Notes under the pieces: generated by a model
What the model was told of the DNA's origin: nothing
What the model saw: the letters and a program-made list of their open reading frames with translations, nothing else
Databases searched by the model: none
Part shown: in pieces, positions 13,146 to 18,068 of the stretch
How positions within the stretch are numbered: the stretch's first letter is position 1
Layout: each line of letters starts with the position of its first letter
IMG/VR virus record: IMGVR_UViG_3300037847_005195
Coordinates: 455-25,414 of that record
From: a virus
DNA: 24,960 nucleotides
Reading direction: 5' to 3' (one strand)
Position numbers and translations under genes: made by a program

Positions 13146-13206
13146 TGGCTTATCTCATCAGTCGCTGGTAGCCATCTCAGCGAGACCCCCTTGCGGGGGT
13201 TTCGAT
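13146..13206 (-). ncRNA. type II hammerhead ribozyme, copy 3
   Basis: Minus strand order: ATC (13206-13204), GAAA, stem III CCCCC-GCAA-GGGGG, cleavage triplet GTC (13186-13184), stem I TCGCTG/CAGCGA with a larger ten-base loop, CTGATGA core (13161-13155), GAT (13154-13152). Stem II is GAT/ATC, a compensatory change relative to GAC/GTC. Scission is predicted between 13184 and 13183. Loop bases TGGCT pair with AGCCA at 13150-13146. The ribozyme starts on the last base of the TAA stop of the 58-residue gene. Confidence 0.9.
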
Positions 13207-13382
13207 TATCGACCCGACTCGATCAAAAGTTCTTCGAAAGCGTCGATGAACGCATCAGCCGCACCCTCTAAAGAATAACCGAGACCCTCAATGGGATTTG
13301 GATCGAACCCTTCAATATCGAATTCGTCATCGAAATCATTTTCGATAAATTCGCCCGTTGTGTTTTCTGTTAAACCGCTCAT
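13206..13382 (-). CDS. hypothetical protein (58 aa, very acidic)
   Basis: ATG at 13382 (MSGLTENTTGEF) has the leader AACGAAAGGAAAAACA; the longer frame from 13430 would begin within the hammerhead core and is rejected. The product is strongly acidic (IENDFDDEFDIEGFDPNP) with a C-terminal helix (DAFIDAFEELLIESG). Function unknown; an acidic decoy or host-protein-binding peptide is possible but unsupported. Flanked by hammerhead ribozymes. Confidence 0.65.
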   Translation of the reverse strand: MSGLTENTTGEFIENDFDDEFDIEGFDPNPIEGLGYSLEGAADAFIDAFEELLIESGR

Positions 13383-13410
13383 TGTGTTTTTCCTTTCGTT
13401 GTCGTTAACT

Positions 13411-13472
13411 TGGCTTATCTCATCAGTCACCAGGGAGCCACCCTAATGAGACCCCCTTTCGGGGGTTTCGAT
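13411..13472 (-). ncRNA. type II hammerhead ribozyme, copy 4
   Basis: Minus strand order: ATC (13472-13470), GAAA, stem III CCCCC-GAAA-GGGGG, cleavage triplet GTC (13452-13450), nine-pair stem I TCATTAGGG/CCCTGGTGA with loop TGGCT, CTGATGA core (13426-13420), GAT (13419-13417). Stem II is GAT/ATC. Scission is predicted between 13450 and 13449. TGGCT in the loop pairs with AGCCA at 13415-13411. It begins one base after the TAA stop of the 105-residue gene. Confidence 0.92.
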
Positions 13473-13473
13473 T

Positions 13474-13791
13474 TTAAAGGTCGTTATAAAAAGCGAGAAC
13501 AGTTTCCTTGTCATAAAAATCATACGACCAACCATGCTGTTCCAAAACGGATGCAAGCTTCTCGTTTAAAACGCAATCTACCTGGTAAACCTCCCAATCT
13601 TCGAAGTCGTTTGACCCATTTTTGTTGATCTTCCATTGACCGGTCAAATCTTCCCCCAGGAAAGAGTAGCCGGTAAACCAAATCCCCTGGCGGTCATCTC
13701 CATAGAATTCGGCCTGGGTTTTCATCTCCAAATTAGGGTCGATCTCCCTGAGCTTTTTAATCATTGTTTCGGTTTTTTTAATCTGTCTCAT
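13474..13791 (-). CDS. hypothetical protein (105 aa)
   Basis: ATG at 13791 places the start about 31 bases after hammerhead copy 5, the same distance as for neighbouring genes; an internal ATG at 13764 is the alternative. Beta-rich middle (IWFTGYSFLGEDLTGQWKIN) and helical C-terminus (KLASVLEQHGWSYDFYDKET). No family recognised. Its first codons ATGAGACAG echo the ribozyme sequence (CTG)ATGAGACAG, possibly by chance. Confidence 0.65.
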   Translation of the reverse strand: MRQIKKTETMIKKLREIDPNLEMKTQAEFYGDDRQGIWFTGYSFLGEDLTGQWKINKNGSNDFEDWEVYQVDCVLNEKLASVLEQHGWSYDFYDKETVLAFYNDL

Positions 13792-13815
13792 AATCTTGTC
13801 GTTTTGTCGTTAATT

Positions 13816-13875
13816 TGGCTTGTCTCATCAGTTACCAGGGAGCCACCCTGATAAGACCCCTTGCGGGGTTTCGAC
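13816..13875 (-). ncRNA. type II hammerhead ribozyme, copy 5
   Basis: Minus strand order: GTC (13875-13873), GAAA, stem III CCCC-GCAA-GGGG, cleavage triplet GTC (13857-13855), nine-pair stem I TTATCAGGG/CCCTGGTAA with loop TGGCT, CTGATGA core (13831-13825), GAC (13824-13822). Stem II is GAC/GTC. Scission is predicted between 13855 and 13854. The loop can pair with AGCCA at 13820-13816. It begins one base after the stop of the 80-residue gene. Confidence 0.92.
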
Positions 13876-13876
13876 G

Positions 13877-14119
13877 TTACAATTCAGAGGCCCAGCCATC
13901 AAAGGCATCCGTTTTAATGCCAAACCTGCAGCCATCCTCGTCAATGACCCATTCGACAGGCTCATCAGCGGAATAAGGGTGGCTAAGCCACGGTTCGCCC
14001 GTTCTGACAATTTTGCAATCGAAATCGAAACCGCCCAGGTAATGAGTGAATTCGTAGGTTTTGCCCTCGTATTCAATGGTTTTTGGGCCGCTGTTTTTGA
14101 TGTCTTCTATTGAGATCAT
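13877..14119 (-). CDS. hypothetical protein (80 aa)
   Basis: ATG at 14119 (MISIEDIKNSG) was chosen; the longer frame to 14176 would include hammerhead copy 6. Beta-rich small protein with TIEYEGKTYEFTHYLGGFDF and WVIDEDGCRFGIKTDAFDGW. No family recognised. The leader AACGACAACAGAAAGAATACCA is a variant of the AACGAAAGGA leader of its neighbours. Flanked by hammerhead ribozymes. Confidence 0.65.
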   Translation of the reverse strand: MISIEDIKNSGPKTIEYEGKTYEFTHYLGGFDFDCKIVRTGEPWLSHPYSADEPVEWVIDEDGCRFGIKTDAFDGWASEL

Positions 14120-14145
14120 TGGTATTCTTTCTGTTGTCGTTAACT

Positions 14146-14205
14146 TGGCTTGTCTCATCAGCTGCCAGGGAGCCACCCTGACAGGACGCTTTTCAGCGTT
14201 TCGAC
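14146..14205 (-). ncRNA. type II hammerhead ribozyme, copy 6
   Basis: Minus strand order: GTC (14205-14203), GAAA, stem III CGCT-GAAA-AGCG, cleavage triplet GTC (14187-14185), nine-pair stem I CTGTCAGGG/CCCTGGCAG with loop TGGCT, CTGATGA core (14161-14155), GAC (14154-14152). Stem III has a wholly different sequence from the C/G-only stems of the other copies yet keeps pairing and a GNRA loop. Scission is predicted between 14185 and 14184. The loop pairs with AGCCA at 14150-14146. It directly follows the TGA of the kinase gene. Confidence 0.92.
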
Positions 14206-14898
14206 TCAGTCGTTGTCAATTATCCTGACCAAATCAGCCTGCCCTCTGATGGCCTCGAATGAGGCAGCAATGGTAGCATGTTTCGACCGTACAATTGATT
14301 CCGGCACGGTGCGGGTTCTGTCCTGGTTCCGCTGCAGGGCGGTAGCTAAGGAGCATCGAACCATGACAATTTCCACCTTAAAACCGGCCTGCCGTGCCTG
14401 ACTCATCAAAGCCTGGTATTTGGCCGCATTGCTGCCAGTGCCGTCATAGACGAATGACCGAGTGCCAGCAATGGCCTCGAAAAATTGCTTCTGCAGCCGC
14501 TGCCGGCTTTCCTCATGAACCGCCATTGGGTTTTTGGGGTCGTATCCTGGCAAGGTTCGCTTGATCCGGTCGCAATCCAGAACGGTCTCAATCTGGATAT
14601 CCCGCTTTCTAACGTAACTTTTCCCGCTGCCAGGGCCGCCCATAAGGAAGACCGCCCTCGATGCTCTCCCCCTTCTGACCTCAGCCATTTGGGGGCGGCT
14701 TTGAAAGTTAACGCATACCAGGATTGCCCAGATAGCCATCAAAGGGGAGAAGGCGGCCGCTGCTAGACTGTGGTCGTCCAGCAACTCGATAAGAAAAGAG
14801 GTCCATAAAAACCCCTGAAACGCTACCAGGATGGCAGCGGTCAAAACCAGCCCCGTTACCAGGGCGGCGATCGTTTTTGTTGTCGTCGTGTTTTTCAT
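14206..14898 (-). CDS. membrane-anchored P-loop kinase (AAA_33 / zeta-toxin-like)
   Basis: A 230-residue protein. Two N-terminal membrane segments (TIAALVTGLVLTAAILVAFQ, about residues 9-28, and AAAFSPLMAIWAILVCVNF, about 47-65) precede a cytoplasmic kinase domain with Walker A GGPGSGKS (about 87-94), an aspartate after a beta strand (VLDCDRIKRTLPG), the FVYDGTGS strand typical of zeta-toxin and polynucleotide-kinase-like AAA_33 proteins, and an Arg-rich lid (RNQDRTRTVPESI). It should transfer phosphate from ATP to a nucleotide, sugar-nucleotide or RNA end. First gene of the leftward unit, just behind the promoter at 14909-14936, hence probably early. A 5'-OH kinase acting on ribozyme products is a speculative possibility. 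Confidence 0.75.
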   Translation of the reverse strand: MKNTTTTKTIAALVTGLVLTAAILVAFQGFLWTSFLIELLDDHSLAAAAFSPLMAIWAILVCVNFQSRPQMAEVRRGRASRAVFLMGGPGSGKSYVRKRDIQIETVLDCDRIKRTLPGYDPKNPMAVHEESRQRLQKQFFEAIAGTRSFVYDGTGSNAAKYQALMSQARQAGFKVEIVMVRCSLATALQRNQDRTRTVPESIVRSKHATIAASFEAIRGQADLVRIIDND

Positions 14899-14908
14899 AA
14901 ATGCCTAA

Positions 14909-14936
14909 ATTATACGGGGCAGAAAAACGCTGTCAA
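14909..14936 (-). promoter_or_regulatory. sigma-70 promoter for the leftward unit
   Basis: Minus strand TTGACA (14931-14936), 16-base spacer, perfect TATAAT (14909-14914). The start would be near 14902, only a few bases before the ATG at 14898, so RNA from this promoter would be nearly leaderless for the kinase gene. It is the evident source of the RNA carrying the hammerhead series. Confidence 0.85.
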
Positions 14937-15022
14937 ATCTATTTTTCGAAAATCGTTACCGGGGGCAGCAAACAATGGCAGCCTTACCAGGTAGCAGGCA
15001 ACGGCAACAGCTTATCAGGTGA

Positions 15023-15083
15023 CCCCCTGCAGATGCTCACACCATGATAGCAGCAGGGGGGGTGGATGACGGGGGGAGGGGGG
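15023..15083. repeat. inverted repeat with adjoining G-runs
   Basis: CCCCCTGC (15023-15030) and GCAGGGGG (15053-15060) form an eight-pair stem, with TGCT/AGCA possible inside the loop. The right arm merges into three G-runs on the + strand (7 G at 15056-15062, 6 at 15071-15076, 6 at 15078-15083), enough guanines for a G-quadruplex. It lies in the non-coding divergent region, between the two leftward promoters. It may be a terminator, attenuator or replication-related structure. Confidence 0.5.
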
Positions 15084-15154
15084 CTATTTGATCGGTGCGA
15101 GACGATATGGTACCTATCACTCACACACTCAACGGCTTACAAATAGTCGTGTTT

Positions 15155-15174
15155 ACATATGTTGCTACATATGT
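15155..15174. repeat. two ACATATGT palindromes, 12-bp period
   Basis: The perfect palindrome ACATATGT occurs at 15155-15162 and 15167-15174, separated by TTGC, inside the ~480-bp non-coding region between divergent units. Paired palindromes near one helical turn apart are typical of operator sites; the two could also pair with each other in single-stranded form. No binding protein can be named. Confidence 0.45.
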
Positions 15175-15282
15175 TCTGTATATAACCACGCTTATAACTG
15201 CGTATTGTTCGGTACTCGTTCCGCAAGCTCCACTCCGTTCCGATATAACACGTCTCGTGTCTCTCTTCGCTCGCACTTGCGT

Positions 15283-15311
15283 ATTATAGTACATATTGGG
15301 GTAATTGTCAA
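15283..15311 (-). promoter_or_regulatory. consensus sigma-70 promoter, leftward, upstream of a non-coding tract
   Basis: Minus strand TTGACA (15306-15311), 17-base spacer, TATAAT (15283-15288). RNA would start near 15276 and cross about 370 bases without a convincing gene before reaching the kinase ATG at 14898. It could give a long leader for the leftward unit or a separate small RNA ending at the 15023-15060 hairpin. It lies 30 bp from the rightward promoter's -35. Confidence 0.75.
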
Positions 15312-15340
15312 GACTAAAATCGGAATAGTTAAGTTATTAC

Positions 15341-15369
15341 TTGACAGTGTTAAGTTTATCTGGTATAAT
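15341..15369 (+). promoter_or_regulatory. rightward sigma-70 promoter, packaging/virion unit
   Basis: TTGACA (15341-15346), 17-base spacer, TATAAT (15364-15369), followed by GTGCGGCG. The upstream ACTTGACA and the downstream R-T-K-C-R-G-C pattern are shared with the promoters at 18536 and 22156, so the three form a family. Predicted start about 15376, just before the ATG at 15380. Confidence 0.85.
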
Positions 15370-15379
15370 GTGCGGCGTT

Positions 15380-15571
15380 ATGAAAAGTGACAGATATGCG
15401 TTGCTTGAGCGTTTAATAAATATGGAGGGTGGTTTAGACCCGAGGTCTGGTCGTAGAGTTATGCCCCGAGAATTGTGGGAAACGCTAATAGAGGATGAGA
15501 TGCGTGATCTGTACGGACCTGTTAGGCATGAGCCGTGGGACAAGCTGGAGTGGTGCAAGGTTGATGATTAA
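15380..15571 (+). CDS. hypothetical protein (63 aa), first rightward gene
   Basis: Start at ATG 15380 (MKSDRYALLERL), only 11 bases after the -10 box; if used, the mRNA is leaderless or nearly so. An alternative ATG at 15422 would give a normal leader but no better ribosome-binding site. The product is mixed-charge (RRVMPRELWETLIEDEMRDL) and helical; no family recognised. It overlaps the next gene by 8 bp. Confidence 0.65.
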   Translation: MKSDRYALLERLINMEGGLDPRSGRRVMPRELWETLIEDEMRDLYGPVRHEPWDKLEWCKVDD

Positions 15572-15938
15572 GCTTGTATTAAAGCCTGATGTCTACCCCT
15601 GTTCGTTTATTGTCTGGGGTGGCAACAAAGACTATGGGGGGTTCGTTGACGCTATGGTAAAAGAGGGGGCTAGTGTAAAGGAAATAGAAGAGCAAGCTGG
15701 AAATTTAAAAAGTTGCGAGAACACTGCTGGCTTTAGGCTTGACCTGGGAATAGTGCAAGGCATATTTGTTAAAGAGGCGTTGAAGTGGTCTACCGTAGAC
15801 ACATATGCTCACGAAGCGTACCATGCTGTGGTTGGGGCCTTGGAGTATTTGGGGCTGGAAGGCCAAGAGGCCGGAGCCTACTTAATGGATTATCTAATAA
15901 GGGAAATAACAAAAAGCAAGACTAAGATAAAGCAATGA
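15564..15938 (+). CDS. putative zinc-metallopeptidase-like phage protein (HExxH)
   Basis: A 124-residue protein starting at ATG 15564 (MIKLVLKPDVYPCSF). It carries HEAYHAVV (near residue 91), an HExxH zinc-binding motif, followed by a Leu/Glu helix (LEYLGLEGQEAGAYLMDYLI) with Glu residues that could be the third ligand. Similar short HExxH proteins are recurrent near phage packaging genes and are uncharacterised; protease activity is inferred from the motif only. It overlaps neighbours by 8 bp upstream and 4 bp (ATGA) downstream. Confidence 0.65.
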   Translation: MIKLVLKPDVYPCSFIVWGGNKDYGGFVDAMVKEGASVKEIEEQAGNLKSCENTAGFRLDLGIVQGIFVKEALKWSTVDTYAHEAYHAVVGALEYLGLEGQEAGAYLMDYLIREITKSKTKIKQ

Positions 15939-16138
15939 GCAATAAAGAAAACGAGAGCAAAAATACTTATTGGGAAAATCTTTACAAGGTTCATAATAAA
16001 ATATTTCGTCCTAAAGATCCTTTTTACAAGGACATTAAAAAGTACGAGAGTAGATTTAGAGGGGGAAACATAGATTCGACTCAGGGGGAGACTTCTGAAG
16101 ACGTGGGTGCGAATCCCACTTCCTCCACCAAAGAATGA
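15935..16138 (+). CDS. hypothetical 67-aa ORF containing the tmRNA-like element
   Basis: The ATG overlaps the stop of the preceding gene and the TGA overlaps the TerL ATG, both as ATGA. The first ~42 residues (MSNKENESKNTYWENLYKVH, then NKIFRPKDPFYKDIKKYES) look like an ordinary hydrophilic small protein. The last ~25 residues (GGNIDSTQGETSEDVGANPT...) are translated from the tRNA-like sequence at 16061-16130 and resemble the artefactual peptides often predicted across tRNA genes. It may be a small gene whose 3' end has been replaced by, or doubles as, an RNA gene. Confidence 0.5.
   Translation: MSNKENESKNTYWENLYKVHNKIFRPKDPFYKDIKKYESRFRGGNIDSTQGETSEDVGANPTSSTKE
16061..16130 (+). ncRNA. tmRNA-like tRNA-like domain (70 nt), no tag domain visible
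   Basis: GGGGGAA (16061-16067) pairs with TTCCTCC (16120-16126) as a seven-pair acceptor stem with one G-U pair at position 3-70, the alanine identity element. Discriminator A and an encoded CCA follow (16127-16130). The T-arm is GTGGG-TGCGAAT-CCCAC (16103-16119). The 5' side contains GATTCGAC (16073-16080), the conserved D-loop sequence of tmRNA, and GACG precedes the T-stem region as in tmRNA. The 33 bases between D-region and T-arm cannot form a standard anticodon arm; TCAGG/TTCTGA-type pairing would close a short helix 2. It could be a miniature tmRNA-like RNA, an attP core derived from a host ssrA gene, or a degenerate tRNA. Confidence 0.6.
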
Positions 16139-17697
16139 ATAGGGAAGGAATAGCAAAGGTTCGGGAAATTATGGCCGAGCCAATTAGCGAGGAGTCGTTT
16201 GCCAATCCAGTGTGGCGAATAGGCAACCTATACACCTGCATAACCAAAGAAGGCGTAGAGGTCCAGTTTGTTCCGAATGACGCTCAGTGCGATGTGCTTA
16301 ACGAGGTATTCCTAGAGGGACACAAACGTGTGCTTATACTTAAGGCTAGGCAACTTGGAATGTCCACCCTCATTGCCATTATTGGCCTAGACTATGTACT
16401 AACTCACGAGAACAGCACGTTTAACATTCAGTCTCATAATGACGAGGCGGCAAAGGATTTGTTGAGGGAAAAGGTTATCCAGCCTTTTAACCAGCTAGAC
16501 GATTCTTTAAAGGCCACAGTTGATGTGGTTAACAGCAACTTAAACGAGTTGGTGTTTAGTCCGGTATGGAAAATTAGATCCAAGGTCAAAATTCGTGGTG
16601 GCACGAGCCAGGTACTGCATGTGTCGGAGTGGGGAAAAGTTGCGGCTAAAGATCCTATTAGGTCTGAAGAAATCCTTACTGGAGCTTTGCCTACCGCCGG
16701 TCAGGGTGCTATAGTTTTTATCGAGTCTACCTATGAGGGTGGTCAGTCGGGCCACTTTTATAATCAAGTAGTCCAAGCCATGAACACTACAGATGAGCAT
16801 AGGACCGACATGGACTTTAAGTTCCTGTTCTATCCTTGGTACGATGACGCTAGCTACAAGATGGTGGGCGACGAGTCGTTGCTTACGCAAAGCACAATAG
16901 ATTACTTTGCGGAATTAGAGGAACGTGTAAACCGGAAGTTTACCGTGTCGCAGAAGATATGGTGGCAAAAGCAAAGCGACCTTCTTGGCCTATTTATGGG
17001 ACGGGAGTTTCCGTCTACGCCAGAAGAAGCAATGGCTGCTCCTGTCGATGGTGCCATATACGCTGACATACTGGAGGTTGTTAGAAGAAAGGGTCACTAC
17101 CGGAACGATTTGCCAGCCAGCAAGGAAGTACCAATATGGGCGGTATGGGATTTGGGTTTCCGTGACTACACGGCTATATGGTTGGTGCAATGGGATGGGG
17201 TTACGCTTAAGTGGCTATGGTTTACCCAGGGCAGTCAAAAGCAAACTCGGGAGTATGTGTCTGAGCTTGCCATGTCGGGCTACGAGGTGTACGGCCACAT
17301 CTTACCGCATGACGCTGCGTACATGGACAAAACCGGAACTAAAAACTATGTCATGGAACTGCGTGATTGTGGCGGCAACAACATCAAGGTGTGCCCCAAG
17401 ACTAGAGACGTGTGGCGTGGCATTAACAATTTAAGAAGTCTGCTGCACAAGTCCTACTTCTATCGCCCCAACATGGAAGATGGTCTTAAGATGCTGCAAC
17501 AGTACAGGGCTAAGAAGAATGACGCTGCCGGAATACTGGGTACTGTGCCTGTCCACGATTTTACTTCTCACGCCGCTGACGCTGCTAGATATGTAGCGGA
17601 AGGCATCGAGCATGGTTTGCTAAGCACAACGGTCGGGTACTCTCAAGACAAACGCAAGGGTCCGGTATATGTTGAGGAACCGGTTAATGGTTTTTAA
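16135..17697 (+). CDS. terL: terminase large subunit (TerL)
   Basis: A 520-residue packaging motor. The ATPase part has an adenine/Walker A block LKARQLGMST (70-79) and a Walker B VLHVSEWG (160-167) with E165; the nuclease part has D339 in AVWDLGFRDYT (with D344), D393 in PHDAAY and D482 in HAADAARY, the expected RNase H-like acidic set. It cuts and translocates concatemeric DNA into proheads with TerS and portal. The ATG at 16135 overlaps the preceding ORF as ATGA but lies only five bases after the tRNA-like CCA; ATG at 16171 (MAEPISEES) is an alternative start. A GNAT-like gene follows after 2 bp. Confidence 0.93.
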   Translation: MNREGIAKVREIMAEPISEESFANPVWRIGNLYTCITKEGVEVQFVPNDAQCDVLNEVFLEGHKRVLILKARQLGMSTLIAIIGLDYVLTHENSTFNIQSHNDEAAKDLLREKVIQPFNQLDDSLKATVDVVNSNLNELVFSPVWKIRSKVKIRGGTSQVLHVSEWGKVAAKDPIRSEEILTGALPTAGQGAIVFIESTYEGGQSGHFYNQVVQAMNTTDEHRTDMDFKFLFYPWYDDASYKMVGDESLLTQSTIDYFAELEERVNRKFTVSQKIWWQKQSDLLGLFMGREFPSTPEEAMAAPVDGAIYADILEVVRRKGHYRNDLPASKEVPIWAVWDLGFRDYTAIWLVQWDGVTLKWLWFTQGSQKQTREYVSELAMSGYEVYGHILPHDAAYMDKTGTKNYVMELRDCGGNNIKVCPKTRDVWRGINNLRSLLHKSYFYRPNMEDGLKMLQQYRAKKNDAAGILGTVPVHDFTSHAADAARYVAEGIEHGLLSTTVGYSQDKRKGPVYVEEPVNGF

Positions 17698-17699
17698 TT

Positions 17700-18068
17700 A
17701 TGACAAATATAAGAGACATACAAGAAGAAGACATAGAAGAACTAGTAGACTTAGCCAAAAAAAATGGACATGGCTTGTGGCGTCCGACTAACATTATAGA
17801 AATAGATGGCGAAATAAAAGGAAGCATATCTATTGGCGGAGTCCCTTTAGTAACTATGTTTATGGACAAGGAAATCAAAAATCCAATTTCGTTAATGAGG
17901 GTTTTTAGACAAGGTGAAAAAATAAGTAAAGAAGTTGGGTTTTGCGACGCACTTGTTTGTTGCAATGAGGATAGCCCTATATTTAGATTTATGCCTAAAT
18001 TTGGGTATACTCCGTATCAATCAGTTCTTTGGCATAAAGAATTTCAAAACGATGGGGAAACACAATAG
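17700..18068 (+). CDS. GNAT-fold-like protein (122 aa)
   Basis: N-terminal pattern MTNIRDIQEEDIEELVDLAK, the central IIEIDGEIKGSISIGGVP strands and the end DSPIFRFMPKFGYTPYQSVL are like those of small GNAT acetyltransferase-fold proteins often encoded beside phage terminase and portal genes. The R/Q-x-x-G-x-G/A acetyl-CoA loop is not clear, so catalysis is doubtful and a structural or regulatory role is possible. The gene is more AT-rich than its neighbours and overlaps the next gene by 17 bp. Confidence 0.65.
   Translation: MTNIRDIQEEDIEELVDLAKKNGHGLWRPTNIIEIDGEIKGSISIGGVPLVTMFMDKEIKNPISLMRVFRQGEKISKEVGFCDALVCCNEDSPIFRFMPKFGYTPYQSVLWHKEFQNDGETQ

Noticed and set aside
12720-13470. CCCCC-GNAA-GGGGG hairpins as plain intrinsic terminators
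   Set aside because: They lack U-tracts and are stem III of the hammerheads; the flanking GAAA, GTC and CTGATGA are conserved with them. Partial termination cannot be excluded.
12700-14210. Regularly spaced near-identical repeats resembling a CRISPR array
   Set aside because: The repeats are separated by coding genes of 180-350 bp rather than uniform spacers, and each repeat folds as a hammerhead ribozyme.
14950-15060. Degenerate hammerhead near GGGGGTCACCTGATAAG on the minus strand
   Set aside because: A GGGGGTC and a CTGATAA are present but there is no GAAA in the required place and no consistent stem I or II.
15088-15390. 100-codon + strand ORF across the divergent region
   Set aside because: Composition is not protein-like, it runs through three promoters and repeats, and it has no ribosome-binding site.
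16061-16130. Ordinary tRNA gene
   Set aside because: No five-pair anticodon stem with a seven-base loop can be formed, the D-arm is not canonical, and the 5' part matches tmRNA instead.
15890-16247. Minus-strand ORFs giving GGGSGIRTHV-type peptides
   Set aside because: Such peptides are typical artefacts of translating tRNA-like sequence; the real genes here are on the + strand.
17935-18051. Longer start for the TerS-like gene at 17935
   Set aside because: It would overlap the GNAT-like gene by 134 bp; ATG 18052 gives a normal short overlap and a better N-terminus.
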